Of a stretch of DNA of 64,000 bases, positions 1 to 11,662 are shown piece by piece (positions within the stretch are counted from its first letter, which is position 1; each line of letters starts with the position of its first letter). Below the pieces are notes generated by a model that saw nothing but the letters and a program-made list of their open reading frames with translations, was not told where the DNA came from and did not search any database. Where the stretch lies: positions 10,336,001-10,400,000 of the forward strand of contig JAULJL010000028.1 of the NCBI GenBank assembly GCA_030761205.1, given 5' to 3'. Origin of the DNA: Fremontodendron californicum (Eukaryota; Streptophyta; Magnoliopsida; Malvales; Malvaceae). A program made the position numbers and the translations under genes.

Positions 1-63
1 TTTGTTCCAATTAAGTAGCCATCAAATCAAAAGGAATCTTATTTATGACCACACAACTTAAGT

Positions 64-239
64 CTATATTATTTGGATTAGATTGGATATGAGTACATGT
101 TTGATATAGATATATTCAATTTTTATTATTATTTTTTTTATATATTTAAAAGGTTTTTGAAGAATCATATTTTCATACTTATAATTGGATATGCGTTGGA
201 CATAAATATTTAAAAAAAATGAAAAATCCAAGTAATATA
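64..239. mobile_element. Mutator-like MITE, TATGTTACTCGG family (family D)
   Basis: Short AT-rich element with imperfect terminal inverted repeats related to TATGTTACTCGG at both ends. Possible 9-bp target duplication aacttaagt (55-63) / aacttaggg (240-248), 7 of 9 matching. The same family occurs near 19368, 35064, 39101 and 55580. It encodes no protein. Confidence 0.55.
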
Positions 240-261
240 AACTTAGGGTAATTTACATTTC

Positions 262-582
262 AGGCAATTGAACTTAACATCAACTTTCATATAGGTTACA
301 AACGTTTAATTTCATTAAATTACATTACTAAATTTTTATTATTAATAAATTAGATTACTTATGCTAATTCCGTTAAGTAATTTTAACGAAAAAATAGACT
401 TAACATGAAAATATTTTACCTAAAATATCAGTTAGACATTATCTTGATTTGAGTCAACTTTTACGTTAGAATTACTCAACGGAGTTAGCATAAGTGAATT
501 AATTTATTAATAATAAAAATTCAGTGATGAAATTTGATAAAATTAAAAATTTATAATCTATATAAAAATTGATGTTAAATTA
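262..582. mobile_element. Fold-back MITE-like element
   Basis: The left arm (about 270-382) is nearly the reverse complement of the right arm (about 462-582). Both hold the same blocks, for example tttttattattaataaatta and acttatgctaa(t/c)tccgtt. The arms are around 115 bp with a central spacer of about 80 bp, so a transcript would form a long hairpin. No coding sequence is seen. Confidence 0.6.
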
Positions 583-599
583 AATAACTCATAAACTTA

Positions 600-2093
600 A
601 ATGTTTGTTTGTATAAGCGTTCGTGCCTAATGGTCTCGCCTAGTATTTTTCGCTAAACAATCGGATAGTTTTTTGAGATTGAAAGGACATTACTACGTGT
701 ACGCACATAAATTAGTTTATGATAGTATTTGGTATCATTTTGAATATATCACTGAGGTGATTTCATTATTAGGGTAATCGTAACTTTTTTAATTTGTAAT
801 CATTTTGTTTTATTAATAATTATTCATTTTTAAAAATTAAAAATTATTGTGTTTGATGTTACTAAAAATTAAATATTATTTTGTTCAATAGAACCAAAAT
901 AACCATGCATATTATAATAATTACACAAGTTAATGATTTTAATATTATTCAAAAATAATAATTTGTAAAACATTAGTAATCTTTTATTTACTTTATAATT
1001 AGGTATAATTAATTATAAAATTAACAAATATATTTATTGATAAGTAAACTAATATTTATAATATAAATTATGTAAAAAAACATTTGAATTAAAAAATAAC
1101 ACTTATATCTATTAAAATTATAATTAAAAAAACAAAAATATTTGTTATATATATATATAACATTTTAAAAAAATAGCACTAAATTTATTTTTTGAACTTG
1201 GTAAAATGAATATTAATTTGAAAATATAAAAATTTATAAAATAAATATAATTTTGAGAGAAAGTAAGTTTTTAATTCACATATTAAATGGGTAATATTGA
1301 TTATAGTTGATTTTACATATCATTTCACTCTAGTGTTAAAAGTTTATCACCCTTTTATATGAGAATTAAATCACCCTCCAAGGCAATCTGATTACTCTCG
1401 GTGATCCAAGATCATTGCCACGTAGGATTACTGAATACTTACCAAACATAGTGATTTATTCATCATGCGTAAATCACCATTATTGAAGTGATCACCCCAT
1501 ATCAAACACCACCAATCACCAATGAATTTTGTTAGAAATTTCTTTAAATTATATAAAATAATATTAATCGTATAAATCCTAAATTTTGAGATTTGAAATT
1601 TAATGATTTTCATATTTTCATTAATAAAAAAAACGTATCTTAATTGATGATAAGGTCGTCAAAGATTTAATTCATTGAAACTAAGAATTCGATATAATTA
1701 CGATAAGGAATTGTAAAATAATATTAAAGTAAAAAATAATATTAAGATAATTGATCAAATAAATATTTATAAAATAAATAAAAAAATATAATAATATAAA
1801 ACTATTAGTATCAGTTAATACTTAATGCAATTATTTATTTTATTTTATTTAATACAATATTACTTAATATGTCAAAAAAATTAAAAAATTACACTTACAC
1901 TTATATGTAAATATTATTATTTGAATTTCCTTTAGTATTTAAATTTAAATATTTATAAAATTATAATTATATTTAATTTTAATTTTAATTTTTAATAACA
2001 ATTTCTCTTCTTATTATGTCACATCTCGTCATCATCGTTAATTTTTTTTTTTTTCCAAATACATTTTGCACCACCACTAGTTTTAATTTTATC
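600..2093. other. AT-rich intergenic DNA, no gene
   Basis: This is very AT-rich with many stops in all frames. At about 725-1512 there are weak inverted ends (tggtatcattttgaatatatcac against the strand-reversed end near 1500) that could be an old MITE, but boundaries are unclear. I see no supportable gene. Confidence 0.5.
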
Positions 2094-2101
2094 ATTGTAA
2101 C

Positions 2102-2339
2102 TAGATTTGATAATTTGTGTATTTGTGTCGTGTTCATATTATTTTTTCATGTCTCATAATTATGTTTAAGGTGTTATATTTATATAAAATTTGACATATT
2201 AATAATTCATGTTATATAGATTTTGACACGTTCATGTATTCGTGTCATATTCATAATTTTTTTATATCGTGTTTTAATTATTTTTCTCATATTTTGTTCG
2301 TGTCGTATAATCGTATCATATCTAAAATTATTAAATCTA
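2102..2339. mobile_element. hAT-like MITE, TAGATTTGATAATTT family (family B)
   Basis: Terminal inverted repeats TAGATTTGATAATTT / AAATTATTAAATCTA enclose 238 bp rich in cgtgtc-type words. It is flanked by an 8-bp target duplication attgtaac (2094-2101) / attgcaac (2340-2347), 7 of 8 matching. An 8-bp TSD and TA-starting ends fit the hAT superfamily. Related copies lie at 11418, 13682 and 55203. Confidence 0.75.
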
Positions 2340-2589
2340 ATTGCAACTTAATTCCATCATTGGACTATCAATTTCACGACCATCACTATTTTTAATTTCA
2401 ACACAGTCAATATCGCTATTGCATCCAACATAAACTCAATTTTTTTTTTTTAAATAATTAATTTTAATCTCATGAGATTAGATAATATATGCTTAATTTT
2501 ACACATAATTTTACTTTTAAAATTTACATTTAAAAGATTAACTTAAAGATGAGATAAGATAACAACATAAACCCAAAATATTTGTTAAA

Positions 2590-2753
2590 GGGAGTCAGTC
2601 ATAAACTAGAGCTCCCAGCACCGAACTGACACTGGGAAAGCCCAAATTGCAGGTTGTCAGGGCCGTTGGCCTTGCTGCGCCGTTCGACCGCTTCGTCAGT
2701 CACGAGAAACCGCTACATTCGACCCTCACGTATGGCAGGTAGCCCCTGGTCAG
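2590..2753. other. GC-rich island of unknown origin
   Basis: About 160 bp are clearly GC-rich inside very AT-rich DNA, followed at once by an A-rich run (2752-2762). No open frame of note crosses it. The composition would suit an organelle-derived insert or a retroposed RNA, but I do not recognise the sequence. Confidence 0.4.
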
Positions 2754-2799
2754 GAAAAAAAAATAGAGAAATATATTTTTGATAAAAATTAACCTTTTT

Positions 2800-2841
<42 letters not shown>

Positions 2842-2860
2842 AGAAATTTTTTAAGAATAA

Positions 2861-3202
2861 TGATGCAAGCCAAATGAATCACAAAATCATAGAATAAAAG
2901 AGTAAAAAATATAAGAGGAAGAAAGGAAGAAATAAGAAGTTGAGAGAATCAAAAGAAGAAGAATGAGAGGAGAAATCTGGAGCAGGAAAATGATGCTCAT
3001 CATTCATGATTTTCCATTCACGTTCACACACACTTTATAAGTAATTACGGGCAGCACACTTCCCGAAATAATAAACATACAGAATAACAAAATAACCAAA
3101 GATCAAAATGGCAATTTAGTACAGTAAAACAAATAATTAAAATGCAGCGTATAGCTAACAGAATTATGAAAAATATCAACTAATTGAAATAGGCCTGCAT
3201 CA
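2861..3202 (-). repeat. 3' LTR of the chromovirus
   Basis: 342 bp, TG...CA bounded, collinear with 9431-9769 with scattered substitutions and small indels. It is the 3' LTR in element orientation because the polypurine tract lies beside it at 3206-3218. Confidence 0.93.
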
Positions 3203-3232
3203 AATACCCCACTTTCCAAACAATCCTTGTCC

Positions 3233-4829
3233 TCAAGGAGTGAATCCAGGGAACCTCTGTCGAAGATTATGAAGAATTTCCCAAGAAGCATCCTTAGGGA
3301 AAGCATTTGTCCATTGAACCAACACTTTTGTCACTGCTCTATTGTCACGTTTAACCATCCTCCTGGCAAGAATTTTTGTTGGTTCCTTCACCATAGTCCC
3401 ATCAGTGCCCACCAAAGGTAATTGAGACTAAGATGCATGGCGACCAATATGCTTCTTCAATTGTGATACATGAAATGTTGGATGAACCGTCGAACCTAGA
3501 GGAAGTTGCAACCTGTAAGCAACCTTCTCAACCTTTTCTAGCACTAGAAAAGGGCCAAAAAACTTGGGAGCTAACTTTTGACAGCTTCGTGTTGAACAGA
3601 TTGCTGACGATATGGTTGTAACTTTAAATAGACCAAATCACTAATTTCAAACACCCTGTCACTCCTTTTTTTCAATCAGCTAAGGACTTCATTCTATTTT
3701 GGGCACGCTTCAAATAAAATTTCAACATCTTAAGAGTAGCTTCCCATTGTTGCAAACTGCGATCCACTGTAATCAAGGATTCCCCAGCTAAATAAGGGAG
3801 ATGCACCGGGGGTGTCTGTCCATACAATGCTTGGTATGGTGTAGTGTGAATGGCAGAGTGGTAGGAGGTGTTGTACCACCACTCAACCAGAGCTAACCAA
3901 TTATTCCATTCTTTAGGTTTCTCACCTGACATACAACTGAGATAACCCTCCAAGCATTTATTCACCACTTCCGTTTGACCATCAGTCTGAGGATGATGAG
4001 TTGTTGACATCTTTAAGGTTGTCCCAAACCTCTTAAACAATTCCTGCCAGAAAGTACTGATGAAGATCTTGTCTCTATCAGAGACAATGCTGGTAGGCAT
4101 GCCATGCAATTTAAAAACCTGGTTCAAGAATTCCTGTGCCACAGTAATGGCAGTAAAAGGGTGTGATAATGTAATGAAATGAGCATATTTAGTTAACCGA
4201 TCAACCACCACCATTATTACATTCTTTCCTGAGGATAAAGGCAACCCCTCAATAAAATCCATGCTAATATTTGACCAGGCTCTGTCAAGTATAGGGAGTG
4301 GTTGCAATAGCCCTGGGCTAGCAAAGTTATCAAACTTGCACCTTTTTTCATTTTGACATTCCCTTACCATTTTTCTAACCTCCTTCCTGAGACCTTTCCA
4401 ATAAAACACCCTAGCTATCCTGTTGACGCTTGCTTGTGCCCTAGAGTGACCACCAGATGGACTTCCATGGAAATAGGACATCAGTTCTTCCTTCAAGGTA
4501 TTGTGGTCACCTACCATCAATTTCCCTTTTCTTCTTAACTGCCTACCATCCCAGGTATACTTGGAACGTTGATCCGGAGAAGCTTCCAAGTCTTGGATGA
4601 GTTTTTTCATCTTGACATCTGTCCACCAGGAATCCTGTATTTTTTGCATCAAATCAGTGGTCAAAACTGATAGAGTCATCAACTGAGATTGTTCCTTGTC
4701 TGGTTTTCGAGACAACACATCAGCTACTGTGTTTCCAGACCCCTTTTTATAACAAATCTCATAATCATATCCCATCATTTTTGTAACCCACAATTGCTGA
4801 GATGGGGTCATGGCCTGCTGGTCTAACAA
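3233..4829 (-). pseudogene. RNase H end, integrase and chromodomain-like tail
   Basis: The 385-residue frame (4829-3672) holds the RNase H end (GSGNTVADVLSRKPD), an HHCC zinc finger (about residues 120-165) and the DDE integrase core: MDFIEGLPLS, SIVSDRDKIF and HHPQTDGQTEVVNKCLE supply the two Asp and the Glu. After a stop, 3415-3233 encodes VLVQWTNAFPKDASWE, a chromodomain-like tail typical of chromoviruses. This is the longest surviving frame of the element. Confidence 0.88.
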
Positions 4830-4841
4830 AAACTTCAGACT

Positions 4842-5462
4842 CTAGTGATCAGCCCGAATTTTGAAGTGCCTGCCTACCATATAGGCATTCCATTTTTTTA
4901 CTGCTAGAAGAATAGCCAACATCTCATTTTCATATATAGATAATGCCTGGTGTCTTGGGGCTAGGGCCTTGCTAAAGTAGGCAAGAGGTTTACCCTTCTG
5001 TGTCAAAACAGCTCTTACCCCTACGCCAAAAGCATTAGTCTCCACCACAAAATCAACAGTGAAATCTGGAAGAGCAAGAACAGGTGCAGTAGACATTGCC
5101 ACCTTCAACTGCTCAAATGCTTAAACTGAATTTTCATCCCATTTCCAAGCTGCTTTCTTCAGGAGGTCAGTAAGAGGCTTAGCAATGATGCCATAGCCCT
5201 GAATGAAACGTCTATAGTATCCAGACAATCCCAAGAACCCTCTGAGTTCTTTCAAGGATTTGGGAGCTGGCCACTCCATGATACACTGGACCTTGCTATG
5301 AACCATAGATATGCTCCCCCTAGAGATGATATGCCCCAAATAATCAACCTCTGTGGCCCCAAAACTGCATTTACTCAGTTTAGCAAACAACTGATTGTCC
5401 CTGAGTACTTCAAAAACCTTCATGAGGTGAGCCAAGTGAGCATCCCAATCATTTGAATACAC
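4842..5462 (-). pseudogene. RT thumb/connection and RNase H N-terminal half
   Basis: 5462-5121 encodes the RT thumb region (FEVLRDNQLFAKLSKCSFG, YLGHIISRG, LRGFLGLSGYYRRFIQGYG). After a stop, 5108-4842 gives the RNase H start (VVETNAFGVGVRAVLTQKGKPLAYFSKAL), where the usual catalytic Asp of the D-A-S type position is changed to ETNA. The order and motifs are typical of Ty3/gypsy pol. Confidence 0.82.
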
Positions 5463-5770
5463 TAGGATGTCATAAAAAATACCAGCACATACTTCCTAAG
5501 ATAGCTCCTGAAAAGTGAATTCATCATGCTCTGAAACGTTGATGGGGCATTGGTGAGGCCGAAGTGCATCACTAGAAACTCATAGCGTCCCTCATGCGTT
5601 CGAAAAGCTGTCTTGTGAATGTCCCCCTCCCACATTCGAATTTGATGGTAGCCCCGATCGCAAGTCCAGCTTAGAAAAATAGTTGGCATTAACCAATTCA
5701 TCCAACAATTCCTCAAGCAAAGGAATAGGGAACTTATCCTTGATTGTGACTTGGTTAAGCTGTCTATAAT
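5462..5770 (-). pseudogene. Reverse transcriptase core with broken catalytic motif
   Basis: Continuing from the insertion boundary, the minus strand reads QLNQVTIKDKFPI, then (5716-5462) the RT palm with YHQIRM and FGLTNAPSTFQSMMN. The expected FFDD catalytic box appears as FFMTS then a stop: a one-base loss inside the box moves the frame, which resumes at 5462 (VYSNDWDAHLAHL). RT would copy element RNA into cDNA; this copy cannot. Confidence 0.85.
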
Positions 5771-7263
5771 TGATAACTCGTATAATTATATAGTTTTTAG
5801 TTATGTTTTATTATTGTTTTGTGTCAAATACGAGTTATTATTGTTTAGTCTAATTGTGTTTATGATCTTTTATATTTTTATGTAATTTGGTGTTTTTTCA
5901 CAAGTTTCTTTGAGTGATTTCAGATTACTAGAATTAAGGGCAAATCCAGTTCAGTTCCAGTTCCGACACCGTTTACCATATCAGCTATATCTCGAGTTTC
6001 ACTGAAGCAATAAGGCTGAAATTTGTAGCCGTGCAAAGCTAAGAGGCATATCTATCTTTTTCATGTTTTACACTTCTTGAAACGGAGTCGTTTTCCCTAG
6101 TGAAATCGACCATCAAGTTGGCTGATGTGCAATGACGTCTGTGCTGACCTGTTTTCGTATTTTGCCCATATCTTCTTATCCACATCAGCAAATGAGCTGA
6201 TTCCAACGGCTATGGATCCGTAACTGATAGGGGTATATTTTTCTAGAAGACAATTTTATCAGATCGAGCCTCCAACATTGACAAAATCGACCATCAAGCT
6301 GGCTGATCAGAATTGTCATACAATATGACGAAAATTGTTAGAAAAATGCACCCACCTATTATACCTACCTTTGAAATTTGTAAAGCTTGTCTCTTGTCAT
6401 TTAGCCCTCCAAAATGTGTATAAATAGAGGGCCTTGGATGAGTATTGGGATACATTATACATTGGTAGGATATTAGCCATTGTAATAAAATTCTCTAAGT
6501 TTTCTTCTTCTTTCCTTTCTCTAGTTTCTTTTTTTATTTACTTATGCTTCTTACATTTCTTTTCATTTTATTCATATCTAGTATGTGTTGCTAATCATAT
6601 TGTTGAGGTGATGAGGTGAAGCTCTTGGTAAATGCTAAGGTTAGTCTCTTAAACATGAGCTAAAATGAATCATCATTTATAAACACTAGTATAGATAATA
6701 TTTTCTTTTGGTTTAAAATCATACTTGCAAAGTAGGGATCTTGATTCATTATTGACAATGAAAATGGCACAGTAAATGCTTGGTTTCATAACCTTGATTT
6801 GTTGTAGACATATACCTTGGCATAAGGAATGCTTGGACTCTTTTTATGAGTTTTGAGGACACCAAATGAACATAATATCATATGCTATGGACGTTGGACA
6901 ATTTGGACTGAATTGCTAAACCTTCCGATTGGAACCTCCCTTATGTGTGGATTTCAATTGTGTAATAAAACAAGATTAATCTTAGCATGACACCAAGAGT
7001 GGATTCTCTAACCTCAACATCTTTTCTTATTGTTTTTTATATCTTGTTTAATTTCTTTTATATTTTGTTTATTTTGTTCTCTAATATCTTGTTTATCTTA
7101 TTTTGTTGTTGATCCCCTAATATCTTGTTTAGTTTCTTTTTCTTATATATTTATAAACTTATACTTACTAGTACGCTTCCCTGTGGTTCGACCTCGGACA
7201 CCCGAGAATTTATTACTTGAACATAACCTGCACTTGGGTTTACAACTCTTAATTGAGTTACCA
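5771..7263 (+). mobile_element. Solo LTR (about 1.5 kb) nested in the chromovirus RT gene
   Basis: A 1493-bp block starts TGATAACTCG and ends GAGTTACCA. It is flanked by a 5-bp duplication ATAAT (5766-5770 and 7264-7268) and cuts the RT frame exactly. It has one TATA-like box (tataaatag, near 6419) and no coding region, primer site or second LTR, so it is best read as a solo LTR left by LTR-LTR recombination. The 3' end (ccctgtggttcgacctcgg followed by an acttgggttt-type tail) resembles Athila/Tat-group gypsy LTRs; that lineage call is inference. Short frames inside, such as 7030-7488, are chance. Confidence 0.85.
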
Positions 7264-7268
7264 ATAAT

Positions 7269-7836
7269 CCACACAAAGTCTCCACAAACCGTCCTTCTTT
7301 TTCACCAACACTATTGGAGAAGCAAACGAGCTCGTGCTATCTCTAATGGTGCCAGCTTCCATCATCTATTGAATCATTCTTTCCAGCTCAGTTTTTTGAA
7401 TGGCAGGGTACTTGTAGGGTCGAATTCTAACTATCTTTATTTCATCCTTAAGAGGAATTTTATGATCATGACCCCAAAATGGTGGTAACCCTAGAGGTTC
7501 TCCAAATATATCTTGAAACTCATGTAACAGTTGCTGCAAGGCAATATCAGAATGGCCAGGAGTATTAGAACTAATACTCAACTGTGATTGAGTCTCCCCT
7601 ATCAACAAGTAAGCACAAGGATGGTGGCCTTTGCCTGTCACTAGTGGCATTATAAGTTTAGATGAATGTTTTTCATCTAGAATCTGTACTAATCTTGGTT
7701 GAATCCCCTGCAGTTGAAGCCAGTGAGTCTGCCACTGAAATTGCATGGTCAGAGTAGCAAAGTCCCAAATGATGGGTCCCAAGGTTGTCAACCATTGCAC
7801 TCCCAAGACTAAGTCACACCCCTTCAATGGTAACAC
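7269..7836 (-). pseudogene. Protease C-terminus and start of reverse transcriptase
   Basis: The frame holds the protease end (LVLGVQWLTTLGPIIWDF) and the linker into RT (IRPYKYPAIQKTELERMIQ, about residues 136-156). Further RT residues follow out of frame down to 7269 (KKK-DG and CVDY-like remnants). The RT continues at 5770 beyond the nested solo LTR. Broken by stops and frameshift. Confidence 0.8.
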
Positions 7837-8357
7837 AATGAAGTCCGTGAGGAATGTAGATCCTTGAACAATCTAGGAGACATCTTTGCACATTTCTCCG
7901 CGAGGAATGTAGATCCTTGAGCAGTCCAGGAGACATCCTTGCACATTCCTATAGTGAAAATACTGCCTCCATCAACGATGGTGACTTTCATCTTGCATTT
8001 CTTCCAGATAGGCAACCCCAAAGTTTTCACCATAGTGCAGTCCACAAAATTGTGTGTATTGCCAGAATCTATCAGAATTATAAAACATTGCTTGTTGATT
8101 GCTACCTGTATCCTCATGGATTGGAAACCAGCAATGCCCATTATGGCATGAAGTAAGAGTACAGGAGATTCTCCATTGTCCCCTTCTTGCATCAATAATT
8201 CAGGGCTATCCAAACAGTCTAAAAATTCTTCATGTTCTCCTTCCTCCTCATACCCTTCAGTCAAGATCTGATACAACTGGGATTTTATACATCGGTGGCC
8301 AATAGTGTACTTCACCCTACACCAATAACATAACTTTTTTTTTCTTCCTATCCTCAA
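7824..8357 (-). pseudogene. CCHC zinc knuckle and retropepsin part of gag-pol
   Basis: The 177-residue frame starts with a zinc knuckle (CYWC...GHRC, about residues 10-24) followed by an aspartic protease segment with the catalytic IILIDSGNTHNF motif (about residues 93-104). In the family the knuckle binds RNA and the protease cuts the polyprotein. Near its end a 53-bp tandem duplication (7849-7901 and 7902-7948) shifts the frame, so the protease is separated from the downstream part at 7836-7366. Confidence 0.8.
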
Positions 8358-8399
8358 TCTCCGCAGCTAAAGGACCTCGAGCAGATGCTCTCAGATTAT

Positions 8400-9400
8400 T
8401 AGCAGTTATAGATCTGACATTATAGGGGTATAAGGTTTGGAGTTATGTAGTGTAAGCAGGTTTGGATTAGGGGACGTTCGGGGTGTTGGTAATAGGGGAG
8501 GTAGCTGATTAGGTTTCAGGTAAGTGTTTGGGGCAATGTAGGTCGATGTGTGGTAATTTGGTTTGTTGGTAGGTACTGATGTGGTTTTTCTCAGGTTTAG
8601 GTATAAAATGGCCTCAATCTATTTGGTCAAATGTAAAGCTTTATTCAAATTCTTTGGGCGAAATAGTTTGAGGGATTGTGATATGTGAGACTTCAAATTG
8701 CTAACAAAAATACTGAGAGCGTATAAATCTGAAAGTTGAAGGAGATTAAATATACCAAGAAATTCTTCATGAAATTGATCCATTCTCTTAGTCTGTTTCA
8801 GTGAAACCAGCTCAGACATGGGGTCTTCACAATCTGTAGGAGCGAATTGGTCCTTCATATCAGTCAGATATGTGTCCTAGCTAAGTTTATCGAACCCTCA
8901 TTGACTCTTTGTGTAATACTGATGCCATTGCAAAGCCCTACCCTCGAGATGGAGCATGACCGTTCTCACTTTAGCAGTTTCTGACACCTTCTCTGCCTCA
9001 AAAGACTACTCAAGCTTTATTATCCATCCCTTGAAATCATTTCATGCAAACTTTGGACAGTCAAGTTTACGACCTCTGTGACAGTATTCACTGTGATGGA
9101 GAGGCTTAACAGGGGATAGAGCAAATCCAAATCCATCTTGCGTGCCCCTGTTTGGATAGCCCTCATTTGCACCACTGTGTGAGGGTGGCTCTCCCGGAAT
9201 GCCCTTACCAGCCGAGCTTCCTCTTTTCCCAATGAAAAGCTCAAAAAGATTCTTGAGCTCCAACTTTATCTCATCCTGAAGCCCTGAAAACGATCGTCCA
9301 ACTTACGATCAAGCTGCTGCACTTTCGTCTGCAACTTAGCAAGCTCTTGCTGTGTCTGACTCACTTCCTTTTGCAACCGAGTGGATATGTCGTCAGCCAT
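8400..9400 (-). pseudogene. Degraded gag of the chromovirus
   Basis: A start codon at 9400-9398 opens a coiled-coil-like, Gln-rich N-terminus (MADDISTRLQKEVSQTQQEL...) just downstream of the primer-binding site, as expected for plant chromovirus Gag. The frame then breaks repeatedly. Recognisable capsid-type pieces follow at about 9263-9020 and 8858-8619; the latter has LKQTKRMDQFHEEFLGIF, like the conserved late-capsid region. Gag would form the particle shell. It is not functional here. Confidence 0.75.
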
Positions 9401-9430
9401 GTCGACGGATCGTTAGCTCTGATACCAAAG

Positions 9431-9769
9431 TGATGCAAGCCAAATGAATCACAAAATCACAGAATAACAGAGTAAAAGAGATAAGGGAAAAAAGGAAGAA
9501 ATAAGAAGTTGAGAGAATCAGAAGAAGAAGAGAGGAGAGATATGGAGCAGGAAAATGATGCTCAACATTCATGATTTTCCATTCACGTTCATACACACAC
9601 TTTATAGGTAGTTACGGGTAGCACACTTCCTGAAATAACAAACATACAGAATAACAAAATAACCAAAGATCAAAACGGCAATTCAGTACAGTAAAACAAA
9701 TAACCAAAACGCAGCGTATAGCTAACAGAATTATGAAAAATATCAACTAACTGAAATAGGCCTGCATCA
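9431..9769 (-). repeat. 5' LTR of the chromovirus
   Basis: 339 bp, TG...CA bounded, directly repeated at 2861-3202. It is the 5' LTR in element orientation because the tRNA-iMet-type primer-binding site lies at about 9413-9429. Confidence 0.93.
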
Positions 9770-9910
9770 AATAATTTTTACTTTTAAGTCTTATTCATAG
9801 AAATTATTAACTATAAAATGAATTATATTTATTGTTTTATAAAAAATATATTTATTTCAAGAAAGAGTAATTTTGATCAATAAAAAAAATCATTTTACAT
9901 TGCCCTTAAT

Positions 9911-10255
9911 TAGACCTTCTCATGGGCCGGGCAGCCCGCCCGGCCCGTATTGGGCAGGGTCTAGACAGGATATTCTTAATCCGAGCCGGTCCGACCTGGA
10001 ACAGTGTTTTTTTTTATAATTATAATAATATTATTTTATTTATTTTTAATTATAAAATATATAAAATATATAAAAAAATAATTTTTTTTTTAATATTATG
10101 AACAATGAATTCAGGTCTGTCGGACCGGCCCTGCCCGACCCAGGACCGGGCCTGGATAAAGATTTTGAAAAAAAACGGGTGGTTTAAATTTGTATACGGA
10201 TACATATTTAAGCAAGCAAATTTTTTTTGGCTCGACCCTACCATGAGCACCTCTT
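9911..10255. mobile_element. hAT-like MITE, TAGACCTGTTCATGG family (family A)
   Basis: GC-rich inverted ends (tagaccttctcatgggccggg on the left; strand-reversed aagaggtgctcatggtaggg on the right) enclose an AT-rich core. The family is set by better copies at 20672, 42619, 52691 and 53775. No clear TSD remains at this copy. Confidence 0.55.
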
Positions 10256-10261
10256 GATAAG

Positions 10262-10650
10262 GTTGATTGCGGATCAGATATCTGTAGTTTTTTGAATATC
10301 CAAACTCAAATCTAAATCTACTTAATTTGTTCAAAATGTGAATCTATTTATTATCCGCTTACTATCTGAATATTACTATCCGAATTCGATTTAAATAGTA
10401 ATATCTTTCGGATATTCGAATTCGCTAAATATTCGAATTTATTAAATTAATTTTAAAAAAATATATAAAATTAAACAAGAATTAAATATTTAAATGGATA
10501 TTGGATACGAATATCCGAATTCGTTATCCGTATAAATAAAATAAATTCGAATATTCGACACTATCCGAACCAAAATAAAAATGAATTCGAATAACGGATA
10601 TACAATGATTCATATCCGAATCCACTTCAAATTTACTGTGAATAATAAAT
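10262..10650. repeat. Degenerate inverted repeat rich in gaatatccgaattcg
   Basis: Words such as tatccgaattcg, ggatattcgaattcg and cgaatattcg recur in both orientations, consistent with an old MITE or fold-back. Boundaries cannot be set. A related fragment lies near 52545-52680. Confidence 0.4.
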
Positions 10651-11417
10651 ATAATATCCAAAAAAAAAAAACAAATAATATAAAATATTCAATTATTTAT
10701 TATCTATTAGCATTCCTACGCTCATATCTGTTTGCTAATGATTTCCTTGTGTTGTTTGTGTTAGCCGACTTGAAGTTAGTGGATATACATCCACCAAACA
10801 AGACACCGATGGGCCATGGCTATGCTATAGGGATTAGGATGTAGGAGCCAATTGGACGCAGCCGAAAGAACCACCACCTTCGGAGTTTCCCCTTTTTGAC
10901 ACCTTATTATTGGCATAGGAATGGGAAATTAATTAATAACTGGATGCAATTTGCTTAACTAATCCCTCTTTCACATTAATCATTTATGCAGGCAGCCAGC
11001 TGTTAATTTCACATCTTATCTCTTTTCCTCTTTCCACCGACTCCAATTTGAATGCCAATGAACCTTCCTCTCACGAGTCGTTCTTGGTAATCCATCAAAT
11101 CCAATTGGATGCAAAAGCTCCTTTAACAAGACACTTTTGTCACACTCATTAATCTCTTACATTATATTAAAGAATTTTCTTAACAAGAGGCATTTATTAA
11201 ATTTATTTAAGTTACTATTTAAAAATTTGATTATGTGATATTATTTGAATAAAAGAGATATATATGAACGTAAAATAACTGTTTTCTATAATTCTTTCTC
11301 TATATTTTAAAGGGTATGTGTCACCCTACTAATCCTGCTTGTGAAATGTTTAGGCTGCACTACCGATGTATAGAATAATAATCTTAAAAATAATAGTTTA
11401 TCTAATATAATATAACT
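10651..11417. other. Intergenic DNA, no gene seen
   Basis: 10690-11160 has a more balanced composition than its surroundings and could be low-copy DNA, but no frame above about 90 codons has recognisable content, and no RNA gene is evident. Confidence 0.4.
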
Positions 11418-11662
11418 TAAATTTGATAATTTTGAACATAACACGATTACATAATACGAACATCATACGATAAAAATAATTAGAACACGACATAAAACAG
11501 GACACGACATGAAAAAATAACACAAACATGAGTCTAATATATGAACATGTCAAAATTTATATAACACGAATTATTAATGTGTCAAAATTTATATAAATAT
11601 ATAACATCTTAAACACGATTATAAAACAAAAAATAATATAAATACATCAATTATCAAATATA
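11418..11662. mobile_element. hAT-like MITE, family B
   Basis: Ends ttaaatttgataattttg / caattatcaaatata match the family at 2102-2339, and the interior has the same acgaca / gtcaaaatttatata words in the opposite orientation. No convincing TSD remains. Confidence 0.55.

Larger units (their letters stand above)
2861..9769 (-). mobile_element. Ty3/gypsy chromovirus LTR retrotransposon, complete ends, coding region decayed
   Basis: Two direct LTRs of about 340 bp (2861-3202 and 9431-9769) begin TGATGCA and end TGCATCA, and the whole is flanked by a 5-bp duplication AATAA (2856-2860, 9770-9774). On the minus strand the primer-binding site next to the 9431 LTR reads TGGTATCAGAGCTAACG, matching initiator-Met tRNA use. 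A purine-rich tract (ggaaagtgggg) abuts the 3' LTR. The internal order is gag, CCHC knuckle, protease, RT, RNase H, integrase, chromodomain-like tail. Without the nested 1.5 kb insert the element is about 5.4 kb; with the short LTRs and chromodomain this suits the Reina lineage, though lineage is inferred. Many stops and frameshifts show it is dead. Confidence 0.93.

Noticed and set aside
7030..7488. 152-codon plus-strand frame
   Set aside because: It crosses the boundary between the solo LTR and the antisense of RT, so it cannot be an original gene.
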